Assembly: GCF_041380015.1 (NCBI RefSeq)
Contig: NZ_CP159978.1
Length of the DNA: 64,000 nt
Origin: Buchananella felis
GTDB taxonomy: Bacteria > Actinomycetota > Actinomycetes > Actinomycetales > Actinomycetaceae
Strand: one strand, 5' to 3'
Shown in pieces: positions 26,115 through 35,059 of the stretch (the first letter of the stretch is position 1; each line of letters starts with the position of its first letter). Below the pieces are notes generated by a model. It did not search any database. It saw only the letters and a program-made list of their open reading frames with translations, and was not told the origin of the DNA. The position numbers were made by a program, and so were the translations under genes.

Positions 26115-28898
26115 TCAGCGCGGACCGAAGTAGACCGCCTCCAGGGCGAGCGGCAGGCGGGGCTGGGGGCGGGCAGTGCCGGTCCCGTCGGCGCCACCGG
26201 CGGGAGTGGGGGCGGCATCGTAGTCCTCCCGGGCGCGCTGATCGGTTTCTGCCAGGTCCACGAGCACCACCAGGCGCCAGTCGCGCTCGCCGGCCTCGTC
26301 ATCCAGGGTCTGAATCGCCAGCCAGCGCTCGGGCCCGGCCAACTGCTCCAGGCGGTCCGCGCCCAGGTCACCCAAGCCGGCTGCCAGCAGCGCGTCCGCG
26401 TCAACCCGCTCGACAATCTCCACGAAGTCCCCGCCGCGCGCCGCCGCGTCCGTGCCGATCCACTCGTGCTCCTCCCAGTAGGCGCCGAGCGCCTGATCCC
26501 ACTGGTCAAAGCTCCACCTGGTGCCGCCCTCGTAGCGGGCCAAGCCCTCCACGTCGTCGCGCGCCATGAACTCCACGCGCCTGAACAGGGCGGTGCGCAC
26601 GGCCGCCCGCACGCGCGCGGGCACCCGCGAGGGCCGCACAAAACCGTCCGCCTCCGCGCCAAACGGCAGCTCGGCCGGCGCCTGCTGCCCGCCCGGGAGC
26701 CGGTCGCTCTCCCCATCGCCGTCCTCGTCCAGGCCCAGCGCCACCCACTCGTCCAGCAGCGAGGTGTCCACCGCCCGCACCAGCGAGCCCAGCCAGGCCA
26801 CCATCGCGTCCAGCTCGGGCGTGCGCGCCTCCGGCGGCACCCCGCGCCGCAGCGCCCGGTAAGCGTCCGTCAGGTAGCGCAGCACCACGCCCTCGCTGCG
26901 GGCCAGGTCGTAGCGGCTAATCAGGTCCGCGAACGTCATGGCGTGCTCGATCATGTGGCGCACCACCGACTTCGGGGCCAGCTCGTTACCGCCCACCCAC
27001 GGGTGGCTGCGCCGGTACATCTCAAAGGCTGGGGAGAGCAGCGCGACCAGCGGGCGCGGCCAGGTGACGTCCTCCAACGCCTCCATGCGCGCGTCGTAAT
27101 CCACCCCGTCCGCCTTCAAGGCGGCCACCACCCGGCCCTTCTCCTCGTTCTCCTGCGCCCACAACACCGGGCGCGGGTCCTCCAAAGTCGCCTCGAACAC
27201 GCTGATCACGTCCAGGGCGTAGTCCGGGCTCTGCGGGTTGAGCAGGTCCAGGGCCGCCAGCGCGAACGGCGCCAGCGGGGCATCCAACGCGAAACGCTCC
27301 GGCAGGTCCGCCGCCAGGCGCAGGCGCGGCAGACCATCGGCCGCCGCCTGCGCACTCGAGACGTGCTGCACGATCTGCCCATCGCGCAGGGAGGCGTAGA
27401 TCCGCACCGCCTGACGCACCAGCTCGTTGCGGTCGCTGCGCGGCTCGTGGTTGTCCGTCAGCAGCTCCGCCAGCACCCGCACCGGGTCGGCGCCCCTGCG
27501 CTGCAACACGGACAGGATCATCGCCGCCGTGATCTGCAGCTGGGAACTCAACTTCTCCGGGGCCGCATCCCGCAGCCGCTCGAAGGTCTTGTCCGTCCAG
27601 TTGACGAATCCCTCCGGGGCCTTCTTGCGCACGATCTTGCGGCGCTTCTTCTCATCGTCCCCGGCCTTGGCCAGCGCCTTGGCGTTTTCGATGACGTGCT
27701 CGGGAGCCTGGACCACCACGTAACCCACCGTGTCGAAGCCGGCGCGCCCGGCCCGCCCGGCGATCTGGTGGAACTCCCGGGCGGTGAGGTGGCGGGAGGA
27801 CTGCCCATCGAACTTCGTCAGGCCCGTGAAGACCACCGTGCGGATGGGCACGTTGATTCCCACCCCCAGCGTGTCCGTGCCGCAGATGACCGGCAGCAGA
27901 CCCTGCTGGGTCAGGCGCTCCACCAGGCGGCGGTAGCGCGGCAGCAGGCCCGCGTGGTGCACGCCGATCCCCAGGCGCAAGAGCTTGGACAACACCCGAC
28001 CGAAGGCGGTGTTGAAGCGGTAGCCCTCCAGCTCGGCGGCGATCCTGGCCCGCTGCTCCTTGCTGGTGACCTGGATGGAGGTGAGCGCCTGGGCACGCTC
28101 CATCGCCTCCTTCTGGGAAAAGTGCACCACGTAGACGGGGGAGCGGCCCGTTCCCACCAGCCGCTCCAAAAGGTCCTGGATCGGCTCCAGCGAGTACTCG
28201 AACTCCAGCGGGACCGGCCGCTGTGCCCCCTCCACCAGCGCCACGGGCCGGCCCGTGCGCCGCTCCAGGTCCTGGCGCAGCCAGTCCACCTCACCCAGGG
28301 TGGCGCTCAGCAGCACGAACTGAGCCTGCGGCAGGCACAGCAGCGGCACCTGCCAGGCCCAGCCGCGCTGCGGGTCGGCGTAGAAGTGGAACTCGTCCAT
28401 CACCACGGTGCCCACGTCCAGCTGCGGGCCCTCGCGCAGCGCCGCCAACGCCAAGATCTCTGCGGTGCAGCAGATGATCGGGGCGTCAGCGTTGATCGCA
28501 GTGTCGCCGGTCAGCATGCCCACGTTCGCCGCCCCGAACAGGTTGACCAGCTCGAAGAACTTCTCACTCACCAGCGCCTTCAGCGGGGCGGTGTAGTAGG
28601 TGCGGTCGTCGCGGGCCAGGCTGTAGAGGTGAGTAGAGGCCGCGATAAGCGACTTGCCGGAGCCAGTGGGCGTGGCAGCGATGACGTGGTTGCCCGCCAG
28701 CACCTCGAAGAACGCCTCCTCCTGGTGCGGGTAGAGCGGGCGACCGGTGGAGGCGGCCCAGCTCGCAAAGGCGTCGGCTAGCGCCTCCTCGCTCACCAGC
28801 ATCCCGGTCGAGGGCGCCGGCTGGGCAGCGTCGTCCCCGCCGGCGGCCTCCGCCCGGTCGATCAGCTCATCCAACAATTCATTCAGTGCCGCAGCCAT
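26115..28898 (-). CDS. Ski2-like DEAD/DEAH-box helicase with DUF3516-type C-terminal region
   Basis: A 927-residue superfamily 2 helicase. Motifs: Q-like region YPHQEEAF; Walker A ATPTGSGKS (about 74-82); Ia TAPLKALV; motif II DEFH (about 168-171) rather than DEAD/DEAH; motif III SATL; motif V GTDTLGVGINVPIRTV; motif VI QIAGRAGRAG. The helicase core covers about residues 50-420. The rest resembles the DUF3516 region of actinobacterial Ski2/HelY-like proteins and is probably an RNA-processing or surveillance module. Residues 18-36 form a disordered linker that hosts motif copy 5. It is divergent from the downstream symporter gene and ends just after the convergent lipoprotein. Its substrate is not shown by the sequence. 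Confidence 0.88.
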   Translation of the reverse strand: MAAALNELLDELIDRAEAAGGDDAAQPAPSTGMLVSEEALADAFASWAASTGRPLYPHQEEAFFEVLAGNHVIAATPTGSGKSLIAASTHLYSLARDDRTYYTAPLKALVSEKFFELVNLFGAANVGMLTGDTAINADAPIICCTAEILALAALREGPQLDVGTVVMDEFHFYADPQRGWAWQVPLLCLPQAQFVLLSATLGEVDWLRQDLERRTGRPVALVEGAQRPVPLEFEYSLEPIQDLLERLVGTGRSPVYVVHFSQKEAMERAQALTSIQVTSKEQRARIAAELEGYRFNTAFGRVLSKLLRLGIGVHHAGLLPRYRRLVERLTQQGLLPVICGTDTLGVGINVPIRTVVFTGLTKFDGQSSRHLTAREFHQIAGRAGRAGFDTVGYVVVQAPEHVIENAKALAKAGDDEKKRRKIVRKKAPEGFVNWTDKTFERLRDAAPEKLSSQLQITAAMILSVLQRRGADPVRVLAELLTDNHEPRSDRNELVRQAVRIYASLRDGQIVQHVSSAQAAADGLPRLRLAADLPERFALDAPLAPFALAALDLLNPQSPDYALDVISVFEATLEDPRPVLWAQENEEKGRVVAALKADGVDYDARMEALEDVTWPRPLVALLSPAFEMYRRSHPWVGGNELAPKSVVRHMIEHAMTFADLISRYDLARSEGVVLRYLTDAYRALRRGVPPEARTPELDAMVAWLGSLVRAVDTSLLDEWVALGLDEDGDGESDRLPGGQQAPAELPFGAEADGFVRPSRVPARVRAAVRTALFRRVEFMARDDVEGLARYEGGTRWSFDQWDQALGAYWEEHEWIGTDAAARGGDFVEIVERVDADALLAAGLGDLGADRLEQLAGPERWLAIQTLDDEAGERDWRLVVLVDLAETDQRAREDYDAAPTPAGGADGTGTARPQPRLPLALEAVYFGPR
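28824..28835 (-). repeat. GACGACGYTGCC motif, copy 5
   Basis: Minus strand reads GACGACGCTGCC, encoding DDAA in the disordered N-terminal linker of the helicase. Confidence 0.7.
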
Positions 28899-28917
28899 AA
28901 GACCATTTTCCCATTAG

Positions 28918-28934
28918 CGTTCACTAGCTGAACG
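28918..28934. promoter_or_regulatory. Inverted repeat between divergent helicase and symporter genes
   Basis: CGTTCA, CTAGC, TGAACG: a 6-bp perfect inverted repeat with a 5-bp spacer in the 128-bp divergent promoter region. It could be an operator for either gene; no regulator is identified. Confidence 0.3.
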
Positions 28935-29026
28935 TCCCATCCCAAAAGCGGGTAAAAGGGGAGAAAATCCCTTATCCCTCACGCCCTGGGCAGGCAGGCC
29001 GGGGCAAGGCCCTTCTAGGAGCAAGC

Positions 29027-30481
29027 ATGGAAGCGGAAAACAGCGGCCTCACCGCAGTCCTGGGCGCCATCAACGACTACCTGTACGGCTACGTGCTGGT
29101 GGGACTACTGGTGCTGGTGGGCATCTTCTTCACCGTCCTGATGCGCGGCGGCCAGTTCACCTTAATGCCCGACGCTCTGCGCGCGCTGATGCGAAGCAGG
29201 CGCGCCTCCCACGGCATCTCCTCCTTCCAGGCCTTCGCGGTCGGCATCGCCTCCCGCGTCGGCATCGGCAACATCGCCGGCGTGGCCCTCGCGCTGGTCT
29301 ACGGCGGCCCGGGCGCGCTGTTCTGGATGTGGATGGTGGCGCTGCTGGGCATGGCCACCTCCCTGGCGGAGTCCGCCCTGGCGCAGGTGTTCAAGGTGCG
29401 CCACCGCGACGGCTCCTACCGGGGCGGCCCGGCCTACTACATGGAGCACGGCCTGGGCTCGAAGGCACTAGGTGGCGTGTTCGCGTCCCTGTTCATCTTC
29501 GCCGTGGGCCTGTGCGTCACCATGGTGCAGGCCAACACGGTGGCAGAGATCTTCTCCGCCACCCACGGCGTGCCCATGTGGGCCACCGGCATCGGCCTGA
29601 TGGTGCTGGTGGCGCCCGTGGTGATCGGCGGCGTGAAGTCCGTTGCCCGAGTCACCGAGTGGCTGGCCCCCGCCATGGCAGTGGTCTACATGATCGCCGT
29701 GGCCGTGATCGTGGCCCTCAACATCACCGCCGTCCCGGGCGTGTTCTCTGACATCTTCCGGGGCGCCTTCGGGCTGGACCCGGCCCTGGGCGGCATCGCC
29801 GGCGGCGTGCTCGCCACCGTCCTCAACGGCGCCCGCCGCGGCGTGTTCAGCAACGAGGCCGGTCTGGGCACGGCCGCCAACGCGGCCGGCACCGCCACCG
29901 TGGCCCACCCGGTCAGCCAGGGCCTTATCCAGTCCCTGGGTGTCTTCATCGACACGATCCTGGTGTGCACCACCACCGGCATCGCCATCCTGTTGGCGGG
30001 CCCGGAGATCTACGCCCCCGGCGTGGACCTGGCCTCCCGGGGCGCGGTGCTCACCCAGGAGGCGATCGGGGCCGGTCTGGGCGCCTGGACCGCCACCCCG
30101 ATGGCGATCATCATCCTGATCTTCGCCTACTCCACGCTGCTGGGCATCTACTCCTACTCCCAGGTCAACATCGACTTCCTCTCCCGCAAGCGCGACCTGC
30201 ACGTGGTCAACGGCGTGATCGTCACCGCCGCCGCCGGCCTGGGCACCGTGTTCAGCCTGAAGACCGTGTGGGCCATGAGCGACGTGGCCCTGGGCCTGCT
30301 CGGCATCCTCAACCTGCTCACCATCATCGTGCTCTCCCCCTGGGTGCTGGCCGTGGTGCGCAACTACCGCGCCCAGCGTGCCCGGGGAATCGAGGAGCCG
30401 GTGTTCGACGAGGCCGCCCGCGAGAGCCTGCCCCGCCTGCTGCCCACCGACGCCTGGGTGACCCACGCCGAGAAGGAATAG
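29027..30481 (+). CDS. AGCS-family sodium:amino acid (alanine/glycine) symporter
   Basis: A 484-residue polytopic membrane protein of the alanine/glycine:cation symporter family, importing small neutral amino acids with Na+. Seen: the N-terminal helix, then the family block ASRVGIGNIAGVALALVYGGPGALFWMWMVALLG... (about residues 76-108), the RGGPAYYMEHGLG segment, and GARRGVFSNEAGLGTA (about 267-282), all typical of AlsT/DagA/AgcS proteins. About 10-11 hydrophobic helices. ATG preceded by TAGGAGC. It is followed by a strong terminator. Substrate (Ala versus Gly versus Gln) is not resolvable here. Confidence 0.93.
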   Translation: MEAENSGLTAVLGAINDYLYGYVLVGLLVLVGIFFTVLMRGGQFTLMPDALRALMRSRRASHGISSFQAFAVGIASRVGIGNIAGVALALVYGGPGALFWMWMVALLGMATSLAESALAQVFKVRHRDGSYRGGPAYYMEHGLGSKALGGVFASLFIFAVGLCVTMVQANTVAEIFSATHGVPMWATGIGLMVLVAPVVIGGVKSVARVTEWLAPAMAVVYMIAVAVIVALNITAVPGVFSDIFRGAFGLDPALGGIAGGVLATVLNGARRGVFSNEAGLGTAANAAGTATVAHPVSQGLIQSLGVFIDTILVCTTTGIAILLAGPEIYAPGVDLASRGAVLTQEAIGAGLGAWTATPMAIIILIFAYSTLLGIYSYSQVNIDFLSRKRDLHVVNGVIVTAAAGLGTVFSLKTVWAMSDVALGLLGILNLLTIIVLSPWVLAVVRNYRAQRARGIEEPVFDEAARESLPRLLPTDAWVTHAEKE

Positions 30482-30516
30482 ACCCACCCGGCCCCGCCAA
30501 CCGGGGCGCGGAACTA

Positions 30517-30564
30517 GGAAGTCCCGGGACATCTACGGCGATGTCCCGGGACTTCCCCCGTTTT
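30517..30564. terminator. Bidirectional intrinsic terminator
   Basis: GGAAGTCCCGGGACATC pairs perfectly with GATGTCCCGGGACTTCC across a 6-nt loop, with GTTTT following on the plus strand. It separates convergent genes and could serve both. Confidence 0.85.
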
Positions 30565-30574
30565 GGCAGCGCGG

Positions 30575-32191
30575 CTAGTCCCGGCCGCGGCTGCGCGGCA
30601 GCGAGGAGCCGCGATCGGCCCAGGAGGCCATGGCCTGCTCCAGCGGCCCGCGCTGGAAGAACCACGCCCAGACCAGCGCGAATACGCTCAGGCCGACCGC
30701 CTGCCAGATCAGGGGCGCGTTGGAGCTGTTGTAGCCAGTGCTGGTGAGCACCGCCGTGGTTACCACGTGGATGGTGTAGGCGGTCAGGGACATGGAGCCG
30801 ACCGCGGCCAGCGGGGCCAGCGCGTACTTCAGGCGCCGCCCGATCGCCACACACCCGGCGATCACGGCCATGGCGAAACCACCGGAGGAAAGGGCCTCAA
30901 ACGGGGAACCCGTGTGGGGGTCCATCGTGAAGACGTGGGAGACGTAGCGCTGCCAGAAGGAAGAATCCTCCCCGGGGACAAACTCCTGCGGCCCCATCAG
31001 GCCGTCGTAGTAGCGCCAGTCCTCCTCGGTCCAGGTGGTGGTGATCCGGCCGAACTCCTCGCCGGTGCAGGGGTAGAGCTCGCCGTCCTCCATGCACATG
31101 AAGTCGCTGGGGGCGGTGATATCGTTTCCGGTCACGCCCTCCTCAAGCCCGGGGGGCGGGGTGGTGGCGGCCGCCAGGCCCCGGATGTCCGGCCCGAGTG
31201 GCTCGGGCGAGGGCTGCGGCGGGATCGGGACGCTGATGCCCGGGTAGCTGCCGAAGGGGTCAACAATGCCGTTGTCGACGTCGATGCGCAGCAGCGGGTT
31301 GACGCCGTCCTTGGCAACGAACGGGGCGGCGAAGGCGGCGAACAGGAGCAGGCCGCTGACGCCGTAGGCCAGCAGCACCCTGGGCTTGGTCAGGTCGCTG
31401 CGCCCGATCGCCATGCCGATCAGGACGAAGCCCATCCAGACCACCGCCGGGTAGACGGAGACGAAGAGCATGGACAGGAAGCCGTTGCCGGGCGAGCCGC
31501 CGGGATAGTAGCCGAACCTGACCGAGGCCTCCTCGACCAGGAAGATGGCGGTGCTACCGAGGGCGGCGAACGAGAACCCCCAGGCCAAGAGGGCGCGCAC
31601 GCTGCACCGCACGAACGGCAGGGCGAGCACGAACCAGAGGGCGTAGGCCCCCAGGATCACGGCGATGGGGGTGGCCAGGGTCTCCAGCACGGAGGCGAGC
31701 ACCAGCAGCACCACGGCGCGGGTGAAGATCCGCAGGCGGTCGCGCAGCAAGTATTCGCCCTCGCGCGGCCTGGTGCCGCCGGTGATGATGGCCAGGGAGA
31801 TGCCCGCCACCATCGCGAAGAGGATGGAGGCGCGCCCGTGCGCAAAACCCAGCCAGCGTGGCGTGTTGCCCACCGCGTCGATGGCGCCGGCGTGGGCGAT
31901 GACCATGCCCAGCAGTGCGATTCCGCGCGCCGCGTCCAGGCCGGTCACGCGGCCCGCGCCGCCCAGGTAGGGGCCCTTGCGCAGCTGGGGCCACCACGGG
32001 CGCGGTTTCTGCGTCCACGGCGACTTGCTCTCCGGGGCATTAGCGTGGGCTGGCAGGGCGGCCTGGTCCACCGGGAGGGCGGCCTGCGTGGGCGGGGCGG
32101 TGGGGGCGGCAGCGTCGTCCACCAAGGAAGTCCCAATCTGCGCGGCGGCCCGTGGGGGGACCGGGCCGGGGGCGGGAATCGAATCTGTCAT
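30575..32191 (-). CDS. DUF418/HGSNAT-like multi-pass membrane protein
   Basis: A 538-residue membrane protein. Residues 1-75 are a disordered Pro/Ala-rich cytoplasmic tail containing motif copy 6. A block GLDAARGIALLGMVIAHAG (about 84-102) opens the membrane region and is typical of DUF1624/DUF418 acyltransferase-like proteins; the C-terminal part (about 440-515) matches the DUF418 style, with helices around MSLTAYTIHVV. A long acidic extracytoplasmic insert lies around residues 305-430 with two to three cysteines. Family members are suspected transacylases, often of unknown substrate. TAGGCT lies 6 nt before the ATG, so probably leaderless. Divergent from the FAH-family gene by 75 bp. Confidence 0.75.
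   Translation of the reverse strand: MTDSIPAPGPVPPRAAAQIGTSLVDDAAAPTAPPTQAALPVDQAALPAHANAPESKSPWTQKPRPWWPQLRKGPYLGGAGRVTGLDAARGIALLGMVIAHAGAIDAVGNTPRWLGFAHGRASILFAMVAGISLAIITGGTRPREGEYLLRDRLRIFTRAVVLLVLASVLETLATPIAVILGAYALWFVLALPFVRCSVRALLAWGFSFAALGSTAIFLVEEASVRFGYYPGGSPGNGFLSMLFVSVYPAVVWMGFVLIGMAIGRSDLTKPRVLLAYGVSGLLLFAAFAAPFVAKDGVNPLLRIDVDNGIVDPFGSYPGISVPIPPQPSPEPLGPDIRGLAAATTPPPGLEEGVTGNDITAPSDFMCMEDGELYPCTGEEFGRITTTWTEEDWRYYDGLMGPQEFVPGEDSSFWQRYVSHVFTMDPHTGSPFEALSSGGFAMAVIAGCVAIGRRLKYALAPLAAVGSMSLTAYTIHVVTTAVLTSTGYNSSNAPLIWQAVGLSVFALVWAWFFQRGPLEQAMASWADRGSSLPRSRGRD
32108..32119 (-). repeat. GACGACGYTGCC motif, copy 6
   Basis: Minus strand reads TGGACGACGCTGCCGCC, encoding VDDAAAP in the disordered N-terminal tail of the DUF418-like protein. 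Copy 7 lies only about 365 bp away in the opposite orientation. Confidence 0.75.
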
Positions 32192-32254
32192 GGTGGGAGC
32201 CTAAATGGGCGCGGCCGGTTTGCAGGTCATGCGTCGGTATGAACGCGCCGCCCG

Positions 32255-32260
32255 TATCCT
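32255..32260 (+). promoter_or_regulatory. -10 box for leaderless FAH-family gene
   Basis: TATCCT, 6 nt before the ATG, with no Shine-Dalgarno. Confidence 0.5.
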
Positions 32261-32266
32261 CATACC

Positions 32267-33031
32267 ATGCGCATTGCTCGTTTTTCCCTTGCAGACGTTC
32301 CCGCCTACGGCGTGCTGGAGCCGGACTCCGACCGGATCGTGGTACTGGACGGCGACCCCCTTTTCGGCGGCACCAAGCCGCGCGGTGAGATCACCAGCGT
32401 GGACGAGGTCCGCCTGCTCTCGCCCGTGATCCCGCGCTCGAAGGTGATCGGCGTGGCCGGCAATTTCCCGGTGGACGACGCTGCCGCCCCGGCCGCCCCC
32501 TTCCTGTACGCCAAGCCGAACACCGCCGTGATCGGGCCCGACGTGCCGGTAAACCCGCCGGCGTGGGCGGGCGAGCTGCACGTGGAGACGCACCTGGCTG
32601 TGGTGATCAAGTCGCTGTGCAAGAACGTGGCGCAGGCCGACGCGGCCGCCGTGATCCTGGGCTACACGGCGGCTGCGGACTTCACCAGCGCCACCGCCCA
32701 GGACGCCGACGGGCAGTGGACCCGCGCCAAGAGCTGGGACACCTCCTGCCCGCTCGGGCCGTGGATCGCGTTGGCCGACGAGTTCGACCCGGCCGCGGCC
32801 GTGCTGCGCACCTACGTGGACGGCCAGGTGGTCAGCGAGGCCAAGATGGCCGACGCCGCCTGGGACGCCGCCCGCGTCGTTGCGGAGGTCTCTTCCGTCA
32901 TGACCCTGCTGCCCGGGGACGTGCTGCTGTGCGGCGCGCCCGCCCCGGCCGCCCGCGTCAAGGCCGGGCAGCGCGTGGACGTGGAGGTCTCCGGGATCGG
33001 TTCCTTCTCCAACCCCGTGATCGCGCTGTAA
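32267..33031 (+). CDS. Fumarylacetoacetate hydrolase family protein
   Basis: A 254-residue FAH-superfamily protein (usually hydrolases or decarboxylases of acyl-pyruvates or related dicarboxylates). The core runs from VIGVAGNF to the C terminus: FLYAKPNTAVIGPD, the metal region ELHVETHLAVVI, GYTAAADFTSA, and QWTRAKSWDTSCPLGPWI, which is highly conserved. Two oddities: the usual E-x-E metal pair reads E-T-H, and the usual NYADHAAE-like stretch reads NFPVDDAAAP, the position of motif copy 7. Activity may therefore be altered. In other actinobacteria this gene often lies directly before gltX; here gltX is 3.4 kb away, beyond a MalY-type gene and two lipoproteins. Confidence 0.85.
   Translation: MRIARFSLADVPAYGVLEPDSDRIVVLDGDPLFGGTKPRGEITSVDEVRLLSPVIPRSKVIGVAGNFPVDDAAAPAAPFLYAKPNTAVIGPDVPVNPPAWAGELHVETHLAVVIKSLCKNVAQADAAAVILGYTAAADFTSATAQDADGQWTRAKSWDTSCPLGPWIALADEFDPAAAVLRTYVDGQVVSEAKMADAAWDAARVVAEVSSVMTLLPGDVLLCGAPAPAARVKAGQRVDVEVSGIGSFSNPVIAL
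32474..32485 (+). repeat. GACGACGYTGCC motif, copy 7
   Basis: TGGACGACGCTGCCGCC, a full extended match encoding VDDAAAP. Unlike most copies, it sits inside the catalytic-domain fold of the FAH-family protein, replacing a commonly conserved stretch. Confidence 0.75.
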
Positions 33032-33159
33032 CGGCGCGGGAAGGGAAAGGGCGGCGGCGGGCTGGTGGGCCCGCCGCCGCTGTTTTCGCCCCGGGCCGGT
33101 GGGCCCGCTTGGGGCAGACGGGCGCAGGGCAGCGGCCGGCGGCTGGCGGGCGGGGGAGA

Positions 33160-34347
33160 TCAGCCCGCTTGGGCGTAGGCGTTGGCCGCAGCGGCGATCT
33201 GGCGGGCCAGCTGCGTGACCAGCTCCCGCGAGGTGGCCAGGTTGACGCGGAAGTAATCGGCGTACGCGCTACCGCAGGCCCCGCCGTTGTTCACGTCCAC
33301 CAGGGCCTCCTTGACCACCACGTCGTGGACGCTTCTGCCCTCGGGCAGCAGCTGGGCCAGCGCGGTGGCGTCCACCCACGCCAGGTAGGTGCCCTCGATG
33401 GGGAAGGTGCGCAGCAGGGGGCAGGCCCCTAGCTCGCGGGCAAAGACACGGGCGTTTCCCGCCAGGTAGTCGTTCAGGGAGGCCAGCCAGCCGCGAGCGC
33501 GGCTGTAGCCGGCCGCGCTCGCGGCCGCCCCCACCGGGGAGTGCTGCGAGGCGAGCAGGTGCAGCGAGGTCGCAAACCGCCCGGCCAGGTTCGCGTCCGT
33601 GACGATCAGCTGGGCGCAGCGCAGCGCCGGGATGTTGAACGCCTTGGTAGCCGCCAGCGCGGTGACCGTGTGCGCGGCCGCCCCCGGCAGGCTGGCGTAG
33701 GGCACGTGGCCCGCCCCGGCACTGGGGGAGTGGACCAGCGGGGCGTGGATCTCGTCGGCAAAGACCAGCGCGTCGTAGCGGCTGACCACGTCGCGCAACG
33801 CCTCCAACTCGGTGCGGGACAGCACCCGCCCCACCGGGTTCCACGGGTTGCACAGCACCACCAGGCCCGCCCCCGCCTTAAGCGCGTCCTCGATTCCCTC
33901 CAGGTCCAGCCGGTACACGCCAGACTCATCCGGGGAGCAGGGCACCTCGATCACCTCGCGGCCCTCCGTGGCCGGCAGCGTCAGGAACGGCATGTACGCC
34001 GGCGTGGGGACCACCACCGCGCTACCCGGGCGGGTCAGGCGCCGAATCATCTCCACCAGACCGGACAGGACGTCGGCCGCCAAGTAGACGTTCGAGCACT
34101 CGATCTGCCAACCGAAGGTGTCCCGCACAAAATCGCACGTCGCGGAGCGCAGCTCGGCGGTCTCAGCGGGCGTGGGGTAGCCCAGGTGGGCGCTAGTCAC
34201 GCGGGCGGCCGCCGCCGCTAGCACCGGCGGCGGGGCAGGGAAGTCCATCTCCGCCACCCACGCCCCAATCGCGCCCGGGGTGCGCGACCACTTCAAGGAA
34301 GCATCCCGCTCCCGCTCCTGGCGCGTCACATCATCGAACACGCTCAT
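33160..34347 (-). CDS. MalY/PatB-type PLP C-S lyase (aminotransferase class I/II fold)
   Basis: A 395-residue PLP protein most like cystathionine beta-lyases of the MalY/PatB group (beta-elimination from cystathionine or cysteine conjugates). Seen: WVAEMDFPAPPPVL near the N terminus (the W-x-A-x-M-D-F motif of the group), LGYPTPAET, the substrate-region NPWNPVGRV (about 180-188), the PLP Asp in FADEIHAPLVH (about 211-221), and the Schiff-base lysine in ALAATKAFNIPALRCAQ (about 250). The ATG at 34347 overlaps the stop of the upstream lipoprotein as ATGA, so both are co-transcribed; the frame extends further 5' but only into the lipoprotein gene. Confidence 0.87.
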   Translation of the reverse strand: MSVFDDVTRQERERDASLKWSRTPGAIGAWVAEMDFPAPPPVLAAAAARVTSAHLGYPTPAETAELRSATCDFVRDTFGWQIECSNVYLAADVLSGLVEMIRRLTRPGSAVVVPTPAYMPFLTLPATEGREVIEVPCSPDESGVYRLDLEGIEDALKAGAGLVVLCNPWNPVGRVLSRTELEALRDVVSRYDALVFADEIHAPLVHSPSAGAGHVPYASLPGAAAHTVTALAATKAFNIPALRCAQLIVTDANLAGRFATSLHLLASQHSPVGAAASAAGYSRARGWLASLNDYLAGNARVFARELGACPLLRTFPIEGTYLAWVDATALAQLLPEGRSVHDVVVKEALVDVNNGGACGSAYADYFRVNLATSRELVTQLARQIAAAANAYAQAG

Positions 34348-34949
34348 AGCCCGCCAGCCTCGCCACCAGCAACGCGAAGGCCACCCACGAAGTCCTTCCA
34401 CTCCGTGGGAGCAAAATCCATGGCGTCGCACACCGCCAGCCCCACCAGCATCGAACCGGACTCCACGTCCACGCGCGCCGCGATCGCCCCGTAAGACTTC
34501 GACGTGAGCCGGGGCCGGTTCATGAACTCCACCGCCATGAACTCGGTGCCATCCGCGCCCCTCATCGCGCGCGGCTCGCTGCGCTCCTTCAGCTCCGCCT
34601 GCTGATTGATCCGCTCCAGCTGCTTGTCCAGGTAGGCGAGCGTGGCGGACTCATCAGAGTCCGCGGGCAGATCAGTGTCCAACTTGAACGCGGTGCCCAC
34701 GTAGTGGCAGGAGGACGGCCCCGAGAGCTCGAAGGACGCGTTGTTCTCCTGCAACGTGTTCCAGCCCTCCAACTCCGGCCGCACCAGCGTCAGCGGCGGC
34801 GCCTCCACCGGGGCCGCCTGCTGAGAACCGGCAGAGCCGGCAGACCCGGCGGACGGAAAAGCACAAGCCCCAAGCAAGGCGGTACACGCGGCGGCACTGG
34901 CAAGGAGGGCGGCACGACGGCGGCGTCGTGCAACTGGCGCAAAACTCAT
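34344..34949 (-). CDS. Putative lipoprotein (paralogue of the neighbour at 35060)
   Basis: A 201-residue protein with an Arg-rich N terminus, a hydrophobic segment and a lipobox LGAC (Cys29). The mature part starts with a Ser/Gly/Ala-rich linker, then a compact domain with a PSSCHYVG segment and a C-terminal FVGGLRV. The downstream-of-cluster lipoprotein at 35060 shares the layout (PSGCLVATG; ISSLRLESG), so the two look like diverged tandem duplicates. ATG at 34949 was preferred over a GTG two codons earlier because TAGTCT lies 7 nt upstream (leaderless pattern). Function unknown; coupled to the MalY-type gene. Confidence 0.72.
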   Translation of the reverse strand: MSFAPVARRRRRAALLASAAACTALLGACAFPSAGSAGSAGSQQAAPVEAPPLTLVRPELEGWNTLQENNASFELSGPSSCHYVGTAFKLDTDLPADSDESATLAYLDKQLERINQQAELKERSEPRAMRGADGTEFMAVEFMNRPRLTSKSYGAIAARVDVESGSMLVGLAVCDAMDFAPTEWKDFVGGLRVAGGEAGGL

Positions 34950-34978
34950 GCCCACAAGACTAGAGGCTCAGGCGACGC

Positions 34979-35024
34979 AAAAAGGCGGACGGCGCGGCCG
35001 TGCAAGAACACAACCGCGCCGTCC
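34979..35024 (-). terminator. Intrinsic terminator of the lipoprotein gene at 35060
   Basis: On the minus strand GGACGGCGCGG pairs with CCGCGCCGTCC and is followed by GCCTTTTT. Confidence 0.85.
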
Positions 35025-35059
35025 AGGCAACTAGCCAGGCGCACGCCCGGCAGTCAGAA

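Noticed and set aside
26466..28781. A 771-codon plus-strand frame opposite the helicase
   Set aside because: His/Arg/Gln-rich antisense shadow of a well-supported DEAH-type helicase; no homology features.
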